64,000 nucleotides of DNA from Rhodococcus sp. KRD162 (GCF_017168335.1 NZ_JABFAU010000010.1:1-64000), one strand, 5' to 3'; positions 45,121 through 56,983 are shown, numbered from the stretch's first letter. Notes: a model not told the origin generated them from the sequence alone. Program-made: numbers and translations.

Positions 45121-46798
45121 GAATCTGACGTACCGCTATCGCTCCTTCACCGACGGCGGATGCGACTCGTTTCACCGAGCCGCGACGGACGTCGCCCGCC
45201 GCGAACAGACCGGCCCGGCTGGTTTCGAGCGTCCTGAACTGCGCGGGGTCGATCGACCGGTTGTCGCCATCGAAGGCGTGGACCGCGTCCATACCCGTGA
45301 GTACGAAGCCGCGATCGTCGAGTGCGATTGCATCGGCCAGCCACCCGGTGTGCGGCACCGCTCCAATGAAGACGAATAGGGCGTGCACCCGGATTGTGTC
45401 CTGCTCGCCTGTGTGGTTGTCCGCGACTACGAGTTCGTCGAGATACTTCTGGCCGTGGACTGCCTGAATCTCTGTGTGTAGATGCACGGTGACCCGAGGA
45501 TGGCGATCGATCCGGTCGACGAGGTATCGGGACATGCTTTTTCCGAGGTCGTCGCCGCGGATGAGTAGATGGACGTCGGGAACATGGTCAGCGAGAAATA
45601 TAGTGGCCTGCCCCGCGGAGTTTCCGCCCCCGACGATGGCCACCGGATCGGCCCCGCACATCCGCGCTTCCTGATGGGTGGCGGCGTAGTACACGCTCGT
45701 CCCTTCCAGCGCCTCGATTCCGGGAACGGCCAACTTGCGGTAGCGCGCACCGGTGGCGAGCACGATGGACCGGCCGCGAACCGTGCCGCCGTCAGAGAGC
45801 CGGAGCACGTGGTACCCGGCTTCGGACGTCAATCCGGTCACCTCTGCCGAGACCAGGATGCGAGCACCGAACTTGTCGGCCTGGATCACAGCCCGCTCGG
45901 CCAATTCGGATCCGGAGATTCCGGCCGGGAATCCCAGATAGTTCTCGATTCGGGAGGAGGTGCTGGCCTGTCCCCCTGCGGCGCTCGTCTCCAGTGTCAC
46001 CGTGTTCAACCCGTCCGACGCTCCGTATACGGATGCGGCCAGTCCGGCCGGTCCTGCACCCACGACGACGAGATCGAACACGTCCTGGGCAGCGTTCGGC
46101 ACGGAAAGTCCGACGATGCGGGCGAGCTCTGTGTTCGTCGGATTGCGCAGTACCTTCTCGCCGTGCCAGATGACGACGGGAACGTCCTCGGGGGCGATGT
46201 CCAGGCTGCGCAACAGCTGCTCCGCCCGCTCGTCCCGCTCCAGATCGATCCATTTGTGAGGCAATCGATTTCGCATTGCGAATTCTCGAAGCCGCAACGT
46301 GTCCGGTGAATAGCAGGACCCGATGATCCGGAACCCCGAGCCGAGCCCGATCAGCAGGTGTCGACGCAGCAGGTAAGCCCGCAGGATCAGATCGCTCAGC
46401 ACTGGATCGTGGGCAACCAGTTCGCGCACCCGTTCGGCGGGAGTGACGAGCAGCTCGCCGTCTTCGATCGCTTCGGCGGTGTAGAACGCCACCTGACCTT
46501 CGAGCAGTCCGAGCTCACCCAAGAAGCGGCCGGGTCCGTGCACGCGAAGTATTCGACGTTCACCGTCCCGGTCACCCTCGTCGAGAACGGCGACCTTGCC
46601 GGACAGAACGACGAAGAAGTCATTGCTGGGCGCACCCTCGCGTATCAGCACTTCTCCGGTACGAACCGATCGACGTGTGCCACCGACCTCGAGCACTGCG
46701 ACCTGATCGTCCGTCAGCCGCGGGAACGCGCCGTGCTCGTCCGTGGTCTCGTCGACGACCGCTGGTCCGGCGTCCTCAGACGAAATTGCGGTCGACAT
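45098..46798 (-). CDS. cNMP-binding / glutaredoxin-like / TrxR-like flavoprotein fusion
   Basis: 566 residues from the ATG at 46798 (GGAGGTGG upstream). Residues 30-145 are a cyclic-nucleotide-binding (Crp-like) fold: RTGEVLIREGAPSNDFFVVLSGKVAVLDEG and GPGRFLGELGLLEGQ. Residues 155-225 resemble glutaredoxin with one Cys (FRIIGSCYSPDTLRLREFA, VPVVIWHGEKVLRNPT). Residues 237-566 are a thioredoxin-reductase-type module: VVVGAGPAGLAASVYGA for FAD, AIVGGGNSAGQATIFL for NAD(P)H, and LFAAGDVRRGSVKRVA. The usual CxxC of thioredoxin reductase is absent (YYAATHQEARMC instead), so it cannot reduce thioredoxin the standard way. It is the last intact gene of the chaperone operon and overlaps the zinc-finger gene by 23 bp. 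Confidence 0.88.
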   Translation of the reverse strand: MSTAISSEDAGPAVVDETTDEHGAFPRLTDDQVAVLEVGGTRRSVRTGEVLIREGAPSNDFFVVLSGKVAVLDEGDRDGERRILRVHGPGRFLGELGLLEGQVAFYTAEAIEDGELLVTPAERVRELVAHDPVLSDLILRAYLLRRHLLIGLGSGFRIIGSCYSPDTLRLREFAMRNRLPHKWIDLERDERAEQLLRSLDIAPEDVPVVIWHGEKVLRNPTNTELARIVGLSVPNAAQDVFDLVVVGAGPAGLAASVYGASDGLNTVTLETSAAGGQASTSSRIENYLGFPAGISGSELAERAVIQADKFGARILVSAEVTGLTSEAGYHVLRLSDGGTVRGRSIVLATGARYRKLAVPGIEALEGTSVYYAATHQEARMCGADPVAIVGGGNSAGQATIFLADHVPDVHLLIRGDDLGKSMSRYLVDRIDRHPRVTVHLHTEIQAVHGQKYLDELVVADNHTGEQDTIRVHALFVFIGAVPHTGWLADAIALDDRGFVLTGMDAVHAFDGDNRSIDPAQFRTLETSRAGLFAAGDVRRGSVKRVASAVGEGAIAVRQIHEYFERS

Positions 46799-47042
46799 AA
46801 CACCACCTCCAATCTTCTCCGGGTTCCATCGACCGAACGATCGGATGACCGACGACATGTGCGTGCGCGCTCGCGTGTCTGCCCGGCGAGGAGTCGCAAC
46901 ACCCGACGTGCCCGCATGTCAGGCACAGCCTCAGGTGCACCCACGGGGTGCCGAGACGGAGGCATTCTTCGCAGCCCTGCGGAGTTCTGGGCACCACGGA
47001 CCGGATTGCATCGACGTGCGGGTCCACTGGCACGAACGTCAT
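46776..47042 (-). CDS. UBP-type zinc finger protein
   Basis: An 88-residue protein from the ATG at 47042 (GGAGGCGA upstream). It consists of one ubiquitin-hydrolase-type zinc finger: GCEECLRLGTPWVHLRLCLTCGHVGCCD followed by RHASAHAHVVGHPI and WRWCYVD. In eukaryotes this domain binds the free C-terminus of ubiquitin; bacteria lack ubiquitin, so its ligand here is unknown. Such stand-alone copies in Actinobacteria tend to sit beside this class of flavoprotein. It overlaps both neighbours (4 and 23 bp), so the three products are made together. Confidence 0.88.
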   Translation of the reverse strand: MTFVPVDPHVDAIRSVVPRTPQGCEECLRLGTPWVHLRLCLTCGHVGCCDSSPGRHASAHAHVVGHPIVRSMEPGEDWRWCYVDRNFV

Positions 47043-47491
47043 GATGTCGCCTCCTTGCCTGCATTCTCCGAAAGCGCTCGATCGAGCCATGCGCGTAGCT
47101 GGGGTACCGGGGCTGCACCGGCCTGCCGAGCGAGGACCTCACCTCGATCCATCACCAGCAGGGTCGGCACGGCCCTGACGGTGAATCGTTCGGACGTCAG
47201 GGGTGCGGCATCCACGTCGACCTTGACCAGCTTGATCCGGCCCGCGCGTTCTCCGGCGAGCTGTTCGAGCGCCGGGCTGACCATGCGGCACGGTCCGCAC
47301 CAGGTCGCCCAGAGATCGACGAGTACGGGCACCGAGGGGTGTTCGGCGATCTCCGCGAAGTCCTCGTCCCGTGCTGCGGCGATCCACGGCAGCGGCTCGT
47401 GGCAGTTCCCGCACCGGGGTGTCCCGTCCGCTGCGGCAGGCACCCTGTTGACCTTGCCGCAGTGCGCGCACTTCACCTTGTCCGATTCCAT
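47039..47491 (-). CDS. Thioredoxin with N-terminal zinc ribbon (Trx2-like)
   Basis: A 150-residue protein. Residues 1-30 form a zinc ribbon with two Cys pairs (KCAHCGK and RCGNCHE), as in E. coli TrxC. Residues 40-140 are a thioredoxin fold with the intact redox site WATWCGPCRM and the cis-Pro loop VRAVPTLLV. It should act as a disulfide reductase in the cytoplasm. The gene begins 14 bp after clpB, behind GAGAGGAGA, and overlaps the zinc-finger gene as ATGA. Confidence 0.92.
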   Translation of the reverse strand: MESDKVKCAHCGKVNRVPAAADGTPRCGNCHEPLPWIAAARDEDFAEIAEHPSVPVLVDLWATWCGPCRMVSPALEQLAGERAGRIKLVKVDVDAAPLTSERFTVRAVPTLLVMDRGEVLARQAGAAPVPQLRAWLDRALSENAGKEATS

Positions 47492-47505
47492 GGCGACATC
47501 TCCTC

Positions 47506-50139
47506 TCAGGCCGCCGCGACGGCGGGTTCCGCATACGCGACGACGAGTTCTCCGTCGACCACCGTGACGGTGATGGTGCCGCCTGGTTCGATGTCCCCTC
47601 GCAGTAGCGCGCGACCGATCTTGGTCTCGACCTCGTGGGCGATGTACCGACGCAATGGCCGTGCACCGTAGACCGGGTCGAATCCGCGTTCGGCGACGAG
47701 CCTGCGCGCGTCCGGGGTGATGTCCAGATCGATCCTGCGCTCCGACAACCGGTTTCGAAGATCGGTGAGCTGCAACCCGACGATGTGCTCGATCTGGGGC
47801 AGGGTGAGTGGGGTGAACAGCACGATGTCGTCGACCCGGTTGAGGAACTCGGGACGGAAATGCCCACGCAGTTCCGCGAGAACCCGCTCGCGGGCGTTCG
47901 GCTCGATCTCGCCGTCGGGTGTGACTCCTTCGAGGAGATGCTGGGAACCGATGTTGGAGGTCATGATGATCACCGTGTTCCTGAAATCGACCTGCCTGCC
48001 TTGTGAATCGGTGATCCGACCGTCGTCGAGCACCTGTAGCAGGGTATTGAACACATCTGCGTGCGCCTTCTCGATCTCGTCGAAAAGCACAACCGAGTAC
48101 GGCTTTCGGCGCACCGCCTCGGTGAGCTGTCCGCCCTCGTCGTACCCCACGTATCCGGGAGGTGCCCCGATGAGCCGGCTCACCGTGTGCCGCTCCTGGT
48201 ACTCGCTCATGTCCAGGCGCACCATGTTGTCTTCGCTGTCGAAGAGAGCGCCGGCCAATGTTTTTGCGAGCTCGGTCTTTCCCACGCCCGTCGGGCCCAG
48301 AAAGATGAACGACCCGATCGGCCGGCGTGGATCACGGATGCCGGACCTCGCCCGGATCACCGCGTCCGCGACCAGCTGCACCGCCTCGTCCTGACCCACG
48401 ACCCTCTCGTGCAGAATCTCGTCGAGCTGCAACAACTTCTGTCGCTCGCCTTCCTGCAGCCGAGCGACCGGGATCGAAGTCCACGCAGCCACGATTTCGG
48501 CGATCTCGTCCTCGGTGACCACTTCGCGCAACAACGGGCTCCGGCCTTGTCTGGTGACCAGCTGCTCCTCTGCCGACTCGAGCCTGCGTTCGAGCTCGAC
48601 GATCTCGCCGTAGCGCAACTCGGCGGCCCGATTGAGGTCGTAGGCGCGCTCCGCCTCCTCGGCCTCGTGGCGCAAGCGCTCGAGCTCACTCCGTAGCTCT
48701 TGCACCCGGCGGATCGCCTGTCGCTCCGCCTCCCACTGAGCGTGCCGGGCATCGGCCTCGGCCCGCAGATCGGCCAGCTCCTTGCGCAGCTCGTCGAGAC
48801 GTGCCTTGCTCGCTCCGTCGGTCTCCTTGGACAGCGCGGCATCTTCGATCTCGAGCCGGGTCACCTTCCGGGTGAGTTCGTCGAGTTCGGCCGGCATCGA
48901 ATCGATTTCGGTGCGCAACCGAGCGCACGCCTCGTCGACCAGATCGATGGCCTTGTCCGGGAGAAAGCGGTCGGTGATGTAGCGGTGCGAGAGGGTGACG
49001 GCAGCGACGAGAGCGCCGTCCTGAATCTTCACGCCGTGAAACACCTCGAGGCGTTCGCGGAGTCCGCGCAGGATCGAGATGGCATCCTCGGCGCTCGGCT
49101 CGTCGACGAGGACGGTCTGGAACCGTCGCTCCAGTGCCGCATCGGATTCGATGTGCTTGCGATACTCGTCGAGCGTGGTGGCACCGATCATGTGCAGCTC
49201 GCCTCGGGCGAGCATCGGCTTGAGCATGTTGCCGGCGTCGAGAGACCCCTCACCGCCCACTGATCCCGCACCGACCACGGTATGCAACTCGTCGACGAAC
49301 AACAGAATCCGCCCGTCGGCTGCCTTCACCTCGGCCAGCACCGCCTGCAGACGCTCCTCGAATTCCCCGCGGTACTTCGCGCCGGCCACCAGGGAACCCA
49401 TGTCGAGTGAGAAGATCGTTCTGTCGCGCAGGCCTTCCGGAACGTCGCCGCGGACGATCCGCTGGGCAAGGCCCTCGACGATCGCGGTCTTCCCGACGCC
49501 GGGGTCGCCGATCAGAACCGGATTGTTCTTGGTCTTGCGGCTCAGGATCTGCGTGACCCTGCGGATTTCGGCGTCTCGTCCGATCACCGGATCGAGTTTG
49601 CCCGCCCGCCCCTCGGACACCAGATCGCGTCCGTACTTCTCCAGCGCGTCGTACGCACCTTCCGGGCTGGCCGAGGTGACGCGTTGATTGCCGCGCACCT
49701 TCGTCAGCGCTGTGAGGAAGGAGTCCCTGGTGATTCCGTGACGGGCGAGTACTCGCCCTGCCGCAGTGGCCGAACCCTCTTCGGCGAGGCCCATCAGGAG
49801 ATGCTCCACCGACACGTAGGAATCCTTGAGCCGCTTCGCCTCTCGATCGGCGGCGTCGAGGAGCACGGACAAGCGTCGGGTGATCGTCACCTGACCGGTC
49901 CCGGCACCGGGGCCGCTGACCTTGGGCCTTCGCGAGAGTTCACGTTCCAGATCGGATTGCAGGGCATCGACCTCGGCACCGGCCTGCTCGAGCAATCGGG
50001 GCACCAAGCCATCCTGCTGACCGACCAAGGCGAGCAGTAGGTGCTCTCCGTCGACCTCGGTGTGACCCATTCTGGTCGCAAGGCTCTGGGCCTCCTGCAG
50101 TGCTTCGCGCGACTTCTCGGTCAGGTTGCTGATGTCCAT
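47506..50139 (-). CDS. clpB: ClpB disaggregase
   Basis: An 877-residue Hsp100. N-domain 1-145 (two Clp_N repeats), AAA1 from about 160 (Walker [14 protein letters not shown], pore loop KYRGEFE), a coiled-coil M-domain at about 405-530 (the hallmark of ClpB, through which DnaK activates it), and AAA2 from about 560 ([13 protein letters not shown], pore loop GYVGYDEGG). There is no ClpP-binding loop, so it rescues aggregates rather than degrading them. Being in an accessory block, it is likely a second copy beside a chromosomal clpB. It overlaps the MerR-type gene by 19 bp. Confidence 0.95.
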   Translation of the reverse strand: MDISNLTEKSREALQEAQSLATRMGHTEVDGEHLLLALVGQQDGLVPRLLEQAGAEVDALQSDLERELSRRPKVSGPGAGTGQVTITRRLSVLLDAADREAKRLKDSYVSVEHLLMGLAEEGSATAAGRVLARHGITRDSFLTALTKVRGNQRVTSASPEGAYDALEKYGRDLVSEGRAGKLDPVIGRDAEIRRVTQILSRKTKNNPVLIGDPGVGKTAIVEGLAQRIVRGDVPEGLRDRTIFSLDMGSLVAGAKYRGEFEERLQAVLAEVKAADGRILLFVDELHTVVGAGSVGGEGSLDAGNMLKPMLARGELHMIGATTLDEYRKHIESDAALERRFQTVLVDEPSAEDAISILRGLRERLEVFHGVKIQDGALVAAVTLSHRYITDRFLPDKAIDLVDEACARLRTEIDSMPAELDELTRKVTRLEIEDAALSKETDGASKARLDELRKELADLRAEADARHAQWEAERQAIRRVQELRSELERLRHEAEEAERAYDLNRAAELRYGEIVELERRLESAEEQLVTRQGRSPLLREVVTEDEIAEIVAAWTSIPVARLQEGERQKLLQLDEILHERVVGQDEAVQLVADAVIRARSGIRDPRRPIGSFIFLGPTGVGKTELAKTLAGALFDSEDNMVRLDMSEYQERHTVSRLIGAPPGYVGYDEGGQLTEAVRRKPYSVVLFDEIEKAHADVFNTLLQVLDDGRITDSQGRQVDFRNTVIIMTSNIGSQHLLEGVTPDGEIEPNARERVLAELRGHFRPEFLNRVDDIVLFTPLTLPQIEHIVGLQLTDLRNRLSERRIDLDITPDARRLVAERGFDPVYGARPLRRYIAHEVETKIGRALLRGDIEPGGTITVTVVDGELVVAYAEPAVAAA

Positions 50140-50450
50140 GTGGTTGTCCTCCTTCTGCGGGAAGATGCTTCGAGTGTCTCGATTCGTTCCAGCAGGTCGA
50201 GCACGAGCCCGATTGCCGAGTAGTTCAGGCCGAGACCGGTCCGCAGTCGTCGAATGCGGGCTGCATGGGCCACTTCGGTTGGTGCGAAGAACATTTCGCC
50301 ACCTACGACGCGATCGGCGTCGAGCAGACCGAGGACCACGAGCTTCCGTGCAAGTTCCGGATGCAGACCCGTACGTTCGGCGAAGGCGTCGGTCGACAAT
50401 TCGGTGCGTCGAACCAGTACGTACCGGACCACCGGGTTCGGGTCGCTCAT
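50121..50450 (-). CDS. MerR/HspR- or CbpM-like chaperone modulator
   Basis: A 109-residue protein whose ATG at 50450 overlaps the dnaJ stop (ATGA). [71 protein letters not shown] is a MerR-type winged helix with the CbpM/HspR arrangement, ending in a dimer helix and a basic tail (SRRRRTTTW). In core actinobacterial operons HspR represses dnaK; CbpM instead binds CbpA. The chaperone here is CbpA-type, so either role is possible. I see no HAIR-like site near the dnaK start. Confidence 0.82.
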   Translation of the reverse strand: MSDPNPVVRYVLVRRTELSTDAFAERTGLHPELARKLVVLGLLDADRVVGGEMFFAPTEVAHAARIRRLRTGLGLNYSAIGLVLDLLERIETLEASSRRRRTTTWTSAT

Positions 50451-51376
50451 GTCTTTGTCCTCGGATCGAAGTTCGATTCTGCGGCCAACTGCTCGAACAG
50501 TGCGCGTTCGCGTGCTGTCGGTTTCGACGGCACCATCACCTTGATCTCGGCGTACAGGTTGCCGTTGGTGCCACGTGGATTCGGCATTCCTTCGCCGCGC
50601 AGTCGCAGCTTCCTTCCAGTCGACGAGCCCGGAGCCACTTTCACTTTCGCCTCGCCACCCGGGGTGGGAACGGCGACGGTCGCCCCGAGGACCGCCTCCC
50701 ATGGCGATACCGGGAGGTCGACGTGAATGTCTCGGCCCTGTACTCGGAACCGGGAATGTGGCTCGATCCGCACCACGAGGTACAGATCCCCCGGCGGCGC
50801 GCCGCCGTTGCTCCGTCCGCCTTGTCCGGCCAACCGAATTCGCTGGCCGTCCACGACCCCGGCCGGAATGTCGACGTCGTACTGCCGTCCGTCCAGTCCG
50901 AGCGTGCGTGTGCCGCCCCGGTACGCCTCCTCGACCGTCAAGGCCAGTTCCGCTTCCTGATCGGCACCGGGAATCGGCCCGTACCCGCCACCGCCGCCGA
51001 ACATCTGCCCGAAGAGGTCGTCGAGATCGACACCACCGTCGCCACCGGGACCGAAGTGCACGCGTCTGCTCCCGCGGTCGTATCCTCCGCCACTGTTCCC
51101 GCCACCGCGGTATCCACCCGAGTGGGTGCGGGTCCGTTCGTCGTAATCCTCGGGGACACGCCGAAAGTCGGCACCGAACCGGTCGTAGCGTTTCCGAGTG
51201 TCCGGGTCGGACAACACCTGGTAGGCCTCGTTCATCTCCTTGAACGTGTCTTCCGCTGCGGGGTCCTTGTTCACGTCGGGGTGATACTTGCGAGCCAGCT
51301 TGCGGTAGGCCTGCTGGATCTCGTCGGTGCTCGCACCCCGCGGGACTCCGAGCGATTCGTAGTGGTCACGCGCCAT
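50447..51376 (-). CDS. DnaJ-family co-chaperone, CbpA type (no zinc finger)
   Basis: A 309-residue J-protein. J-domain at 1-70 with the HPD motif (YHPDVNKD); a Gly-rich linker at 80-145 ([16 protein letters not shown]); then the two C-terminal substrate domains ([15 protein letters not shown] and [11 protein letters not shown]). The four CxxCxGxG zinc repeats of DnaJ are absent, so it is class B/CbpA. It should stimulate DnaK ATPase and hand over clients. It follows grpE by 6 bp and overlaps the MerR-type gene. Confidence 0.93.
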   Translation of the reverse strand: MARDHYESLGVPRGASTDEIQQAYRKLARKYHPDVNKDPAAEDTFKEMNEAYQVLSDPDTRKRYDRFGADFRRVPEDYDERTRTHSGGYRGGGNSGGGYDRGSRRVHFGPGGDGGVDLDDLFGQMFGGGGGYGPIPGADQEAELALTVEEAYRGGTRTLGLDGRQYDVDIPAGVVDGQRIRLAGQGGRSNGGAPPGDLYLVVRIEPHSRFRVQGRDIHVDLPVSPWEAVLGATVAVPTPGGEAKVKVAPGSSTGRKLRLRGEGMPNPRGTNGNLYAEIKVMVPSKPTARERALFEQLAAESNFDPRTKT

Positions 51377-51382
51377 CGGTGC

Positions 51383-51907
51383 TCACCCCTCGGGGCGGCT
51401 GACGACCACCGACGCCGGCCGCAGTTGCCGTCCGTCCTCTCCGTAACCCGGTCGCACGACTTCGATCACGGTCCCGGACGGAAGGTCGGGCCGGACCACC
51501 ACGCTGACCACTTCGTGCAATTGCGGGGAGAACGGAACTCCGACCTCGTCGTGACGCTCGAAACCGAACCGTGACAGCACCTGCACCGCCTGATCGCGGA
51601 TCGCCTTGACGCCGTCGACAACGGTCTGCGAATCGCTGTCCGCATGTGCCAACGCAAGTTCCAGATTGTCCAGTACCGGCAGCCACGCCGCGGACACCTT
51701 CGTCACCTCCGCGGCCCGTTCTCGCTCCAGGTCCTTGGCATACCGCTTGCGCAGGTTGTCCAGATCGGCAAGGGCTCTGCGCCAGCGGTCGTCGAGTCGA
51801 GCCTCCTCGGCACTCGTGGCGGCGTGATCCGGTACCGTCTCGGTTCGATCGCCTTCCGTGACGTCGGCCGCTGGTTCGGGTGTCGAATGATCTGCAGCCC
51901 TTTCCAT
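51383..51907 (-). CDS. grpE: Nucleotide exchange factor GrpE
   Basis: A 174-residue protein with an acidic, disordered N-terminus, a long helix (ALADLDNLRKRYAKDLERER) and the C-terminal beta domain ending in VRPGYGEDGRQLRPASVVVS, typical of GrpE. It releases ADP from DnaK. It is slightly shorter than the core actinobacterial GrpE. It lies 8 bp after dnaK. Confidence 0.92.
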   Translation of the reverse strand: MERAADHSTPEPAADVTEGDRTETVPDHAATSAEEARLDDRWRRALADLDNLRKRYAKDLERERAAEVTKVSAAWLPVLDNLELALAHADSDSQTVVDGVKAIRDQAVQVLSRFGFERHDEVGVPFSPQLHEVVSVVVRPDLPSGTVIEVVRPGYGEDGRQLRPASVVVSRPEG

Positions 51908-51915
51908 CTCGTGCC

Positions 51916-53796
<1,881 letters not shown>

Positions 53797-53817
53797 GACT
53801 CATTCCTTTCGCCAAGT

Positions 53818-53850
53818 CTCACCGGTGAGCGAGCGGGCCTTTCACCCGCT
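53818..53850. promoter_or_regulatory. Palindromes just upstream of dnaK
   Basis: CTCACCGGTGAG at 53818-53829 is a perfect 12-bp palindrome, 21 bp before the dnaK ATG. Beside it AGCGGG and CCCGCT at 53832-53837 and 53845-53850 form a second short inverted repeat. No CIRCE or HspR HAIR consensus is visible, so these are candidate operators of the operon's own MerR-type protein. Confidence 0.5.
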
Positions 53851-54743
53851 ACCTCGACATCGGCGAGGACTTCGTAGTGACGTAGTTGTAAAGACGGGAT
53901 CGCGACGACGTCGCGCAGGCAGCCGCGCAGTGCAACGTGAGCAGATCGAGCAACCGCCATCGTGCCCGCAATTCGCCAAGCGGACGATCTGTAGCACCAG
54001 TTCGACATCGCGACCGATGGTGGACGATCTGTTGATCGTGCACTGTCGGCCAAACAAAATCGGCGGCGTCCGACAGGTCCTGTTCAATGACGATGACCCA
54101 AAACAATGTGGTGGACAGGCCAATTCGGCCATCGTATCCGTCGATCAGCCCGAAGTTGCCGAACCTGTACCAGTTCGGCTTCGGGTCGACCAGACACTTG
54201 CTGCCGGCGAGCCGTAACCGCGAATAACGCACAGCGACCGCGTTTATCGGTCCAAAATATGGATCAAGCTGAAACTCAGCAGGGCCTCGAAATGCGGGGC
54301 GAACAACATCGCTACCACATCCGAGTTGACTTTGTTCACCGCTCGTGTGGGTGCACGCATCGTTGAGTGTCACGTAGCCCTTTGTGCGCAATCACTTTCG
54401 ACCCGACTCGACTCGTCTGATTCTGCGTGTCCGGTTCATCCGGTCCGGCAGACACGGGCGAGTGTGATCGACTGAACGATTGGTGTCGCTGGAGCAGACG
54501 CAACAGCGCACGCAACCGAAAAACCTAAATCGTTGGCACAACAACCTGTTCCGAATCGCGGACGACAACAGCGGGCGCATTCAGGTGTGTCCATTTCCTA
54601 CACCGTCGACTCTCCTCCTTCGGCTGCGGGATTACAAGGGGCAAGGCGGGATTGCTCGGCTCCGGGACTCGTGGGCCTCTTTCCTTTACCGGCGATCGGT
54701 GTGATGCTTGATCACGTCCACCACTTCGAACGGGAGATCCGAC
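53851..54743. other. Long stretch without a confident gene upstream of the dnaK operon
   Basis: About 890 bp between two divergent genes. A minus-strand frame (53849-54391, 180 codons) contains the plausible segment NWYRFGNFGLIDGYDGRIG and TTLFWVIVIEQDL, but its ends look random and it has no ribosome site; it could be a decayed gene. CGTGTC/GACACG arms around 54426-54455 may form a weak hairpin. The promoter of the dnaK operon must lie in the left part. Confidence 0.4.
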
Positions 54744-55040
54744 ATGGTTACCAAAGCGCTGCTGGTCCGACTCGAAGCCAAGCCCGGCATGGCAGACGCA
54801 GTAAAAGATTTCCTCAGGTCGGCTCTTCCTCTCGTCGAACAGGAGCCCGGCACGAGGCCCTGGCTGGCGGTACAGTTCGGCCCTTCGACTTTCGGAATCA
54901 TCGATGCGTTCCCCGACCAAGCCGCCCGTGAGACGCATCTCAACGGGCCAGTCGGCACGGCGCTCGGCGAACGCGCCGACGAACTGTTCGCGGTGCCACC
55001 CGAAATCAGCTACCTCGACGTGCTCGCTGACAAACTCTGA
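54744..55040 (+). CDS. Antibiotic-biosynthesis-monooxygenase (ABM) domain protein
   Basis: A 98-residue protein from the ATG at 54744 behind GGGAGATC. It is a single dimeric alpha/beta-barrel (ABM) domain: TKALLVRLEAKPGMADAVKDFL, WLAVQFGPSTFGIIDAFPDQAARETHL, and an ending LDVLADKL. Proteins of this size include quinol monooxygenases and heme-degrading enzymes as well as members without known activity. No active residues decide between them. It stands alone on the plus strand. Confidence 0.8.
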   Translation: MVTKALLVRLEAKPGMADAVKDFLRSALPLVEQEPGTRPWLAVQFGPSTFGIIDAFPDQAARETHLNGPVGTALGERADELFAVPPEISYLDVLADKL

Positions 55041-55243
55041 ACCACCGACCGACCCCCGCGCCGCGGCGGACAGGGAGAATTGACCACCGGGATTCTCGAG
55101 TCAGCGAACGCCCATGGAGGGCCGATGATCCCGCCATGTCGATCGAATCCAAAGATCGAGTGCCAGGCCAACGCCACGCTGCAAACGGACGCGGTTGCCG
55201 TTCGAGGCCGTCGTTGTTCGACTGTTGCCTCGTTCGACCCCCT

Positions 55244-56324
55244 CTATGTTTCCTCGGTACGCTGCCGTTGTCGGACTCCGTACGCGGCATCGGTGACGGC
55301 GGCATCGTCCTCGAGTCCCGAGCCGAGCGCGCCACCGATGGTGGCAATGGAGGCCAGCAGCCATGCAAGCGTGAGGTAGTCGGACAAGCTCACTGGGTGT
55401 CCGAGGGTGCTGGAGAGAAGTTGTGGGGGTAGCGCGATACACGCGGTGAGCAGGAGGAGACCGAACAAGGCCACGTGCAGTACGGCGACGCCGATGATCA
55501 AGGTGACGACCGTTGTGGTGTTGTACAGCACGGACCGTTCGCGCTCGGCCGGCGACGCCGGCCGCTCCCACAATCGGTGATCGAGGATCAGCCAGAGCAC
55601 CATTGCCGAGATCGACAGAAGCGTCGCCGCACTCATACGCCACGGGCCCATCATGTCGGCGAACAACCAGATCGTGCTGGTAGCCAACGCGAATGCACCG
55701 GTCGCGAACGCGCCGACGAGCACCTTCGAGAGCCCGGTGACCAGCCGCCATGGCCGGTTCGCTCGCACCATTCCCGACAGCAGTCGCACCCGCCGCAGCC
55801 CTGGGGGAGCGAAGTAGCGCACGCCGCCGTCGATCTGCTGTGAAGGGAACCGTCTTCTGTTACCGGGCGGGCGCCAGCTGTGGTTCACCGAGGGCGCACG
55901 CGAGTGCGAGTTCGGCGACGGCACGGACGCGGTCGTCGATGCGAACGCCGCCTACAGCGGCGACGGAGATTAGCGCGAAGAGGTGTTCGGTGCTGACGTC
56001 CGCCACCACCGGTAGGGTGTCCTCGCGTCGTGGAAGATCGGTGAGGTAGACGACGACGTCCTCACTCTCCGAGGACGGTTCGACTGTGTCGATCACGTCT
56101 GCGAAGGCGGTTTGTTCGTCGGAGAGATAGGGCTCGCTGCGCACAGTCACCGTCCATCGGCGCTCGTTGCGGTCACGGCGTCGTAGGCGTTCTGGAAGGT
56201 GCTCTGCGAGCTTTCGAGCGAGTGCTATGGGTTTACCCGGGTCGGCGATCAGTAGTACCGAGACTTCTTCGACTGCAGCAGGAGTTCCCGCTCGTGGTCG
56301 TGGACTGTGATCGTTTCCCGACAT
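55244..56324 (-). pseudogene. Two-domain membrane protein, split by a frameshift
   Basis: The N-terminal part (ATG at 56324) reads VSVLLIADPGKPIALARKLAEHLPERL, then DVVVYLTDLPRREDTLPVVADVSTEHLFALISVAAVGG and ends at a TAA at 55860. The C-terminal part, in another frame, reads FAPPGLRRVRLLSGMVRANRPWRL followed by four hydrophobic segments and SDYLTLAWLLASIATIGGALGSGLE. From memory, actinobacterial homologues carry both parts in one chain of about 360 residues. A single shift near 55865-55920 separates them here. The function is unknown. It may be dead, or the two halves may be made separately. Confidence 0.7.
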
Positions 56325-56648
56325 CGTGTGAGCGTACGCGGCACCGTCCGCTGCGGTTGCAGAACCGCGATACGCGACACACCCCGCAGATCCGATTTGC
56401 CAGTAGCCATCTGACACAAAATGATACGAATTCTGCAAGATCGAAGCTGCGAATGGCGACTGCAAAGTCGGAGGTACCTTGAGTTGCGTCTGGTCGACGT
56501 ATGCATAGTGCGTCAGACGAGCGAATTAACTTGTCCGGCCGTGGTCCACTTTGGCTTCGAATGGTTGGACTATCGCGGTCGGAGTGAAAACGCTCGAGCG
56601 GGAGTGCGTCCTGACAACCCGACCCGGCCGAGCCGCACATCGTAGCGC

Positions 56649-56798
56649 TCAGAGCCCTCGCCGACGTAGTTCGTTCCAGATCGCGATGCGGCGAGCTTCG
56701 ATTGCTGCGGTATCGCCGGTGGGGCGACCGGCCCGAAGTGCCTGCCGCCGGCGATGCGAGAGATCGATCAAAGCGGCGTCGAGTTCGACGATGCTCAT
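56649..56798 (-). CDS. Small hypothetical protein (49 residues)
   Basis: From the ATG at 56798: SIVELDAALIDLSHRRRQALRAG, then IEARRIAIWNELRRRGL. It is short, helical and basic, with no known motif. It starts 14 bp after the stop of the 56-residue gene upstream on the same strand, suggesting a pair. Ribosome site weak. Confidence 0.45.
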   Translation of the reverse strand: MSIVELDAALIDLSHRRRQALRAGRPTGDTAAIEARRIAIWNELRRRGL

Positions 56799-56812
56799 CT
56801 CGCGCACACCGG

Positions 56813-56983
56813 TCACGCCAACCGCCGAGGGCGGCGCGGAACGGCATCGACGGCAGCGCGCGTGGTGGTTGCGGAACCTCCGGCCGCCGGTGTCGTGACG
56901 ACGCCGAACATCATCCGTTCCCACCACCCTTCGAGTGGGCTCGGATCCGCCCAAACGACGTCGTACGGCTCTACGTCGTCCAT
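56813..56983 (-). CDS. Small hypothetical protein (56 residues)
   Basis: From the ATG at 56983, with AAGGTGG five bases upstream, a good ribosome site. The protein begins acidic and Trp-rich (DDVEPYDVVWADPSPLEGWW, then ERMMFGVV) and ends basic (PRRPRRLA). The frame remains open upstream but that part looks random. I do not recognise a family. Confidence 0.5.
   Translation of the reverse strand: MDDVEPYDVVWADPSPLEGWWERMMFGVVTTPAAGGSATTTRAAVDAVPRRPRRLA

Noticed and set aside
53797-53880. HAIR (HspR) or CIRCE (HrcA) operator before dnaK
   Set aside because: Neither consensus is present; only unrelated palindromes are seen.
53849-54391. A 180-codon minus-strand gene upstream of dnaK
   Set aside because: Only the middle looks protein-like; ends are random, codon use is mixed and there is no ribosome site, so it is mentioned only as possible decay.
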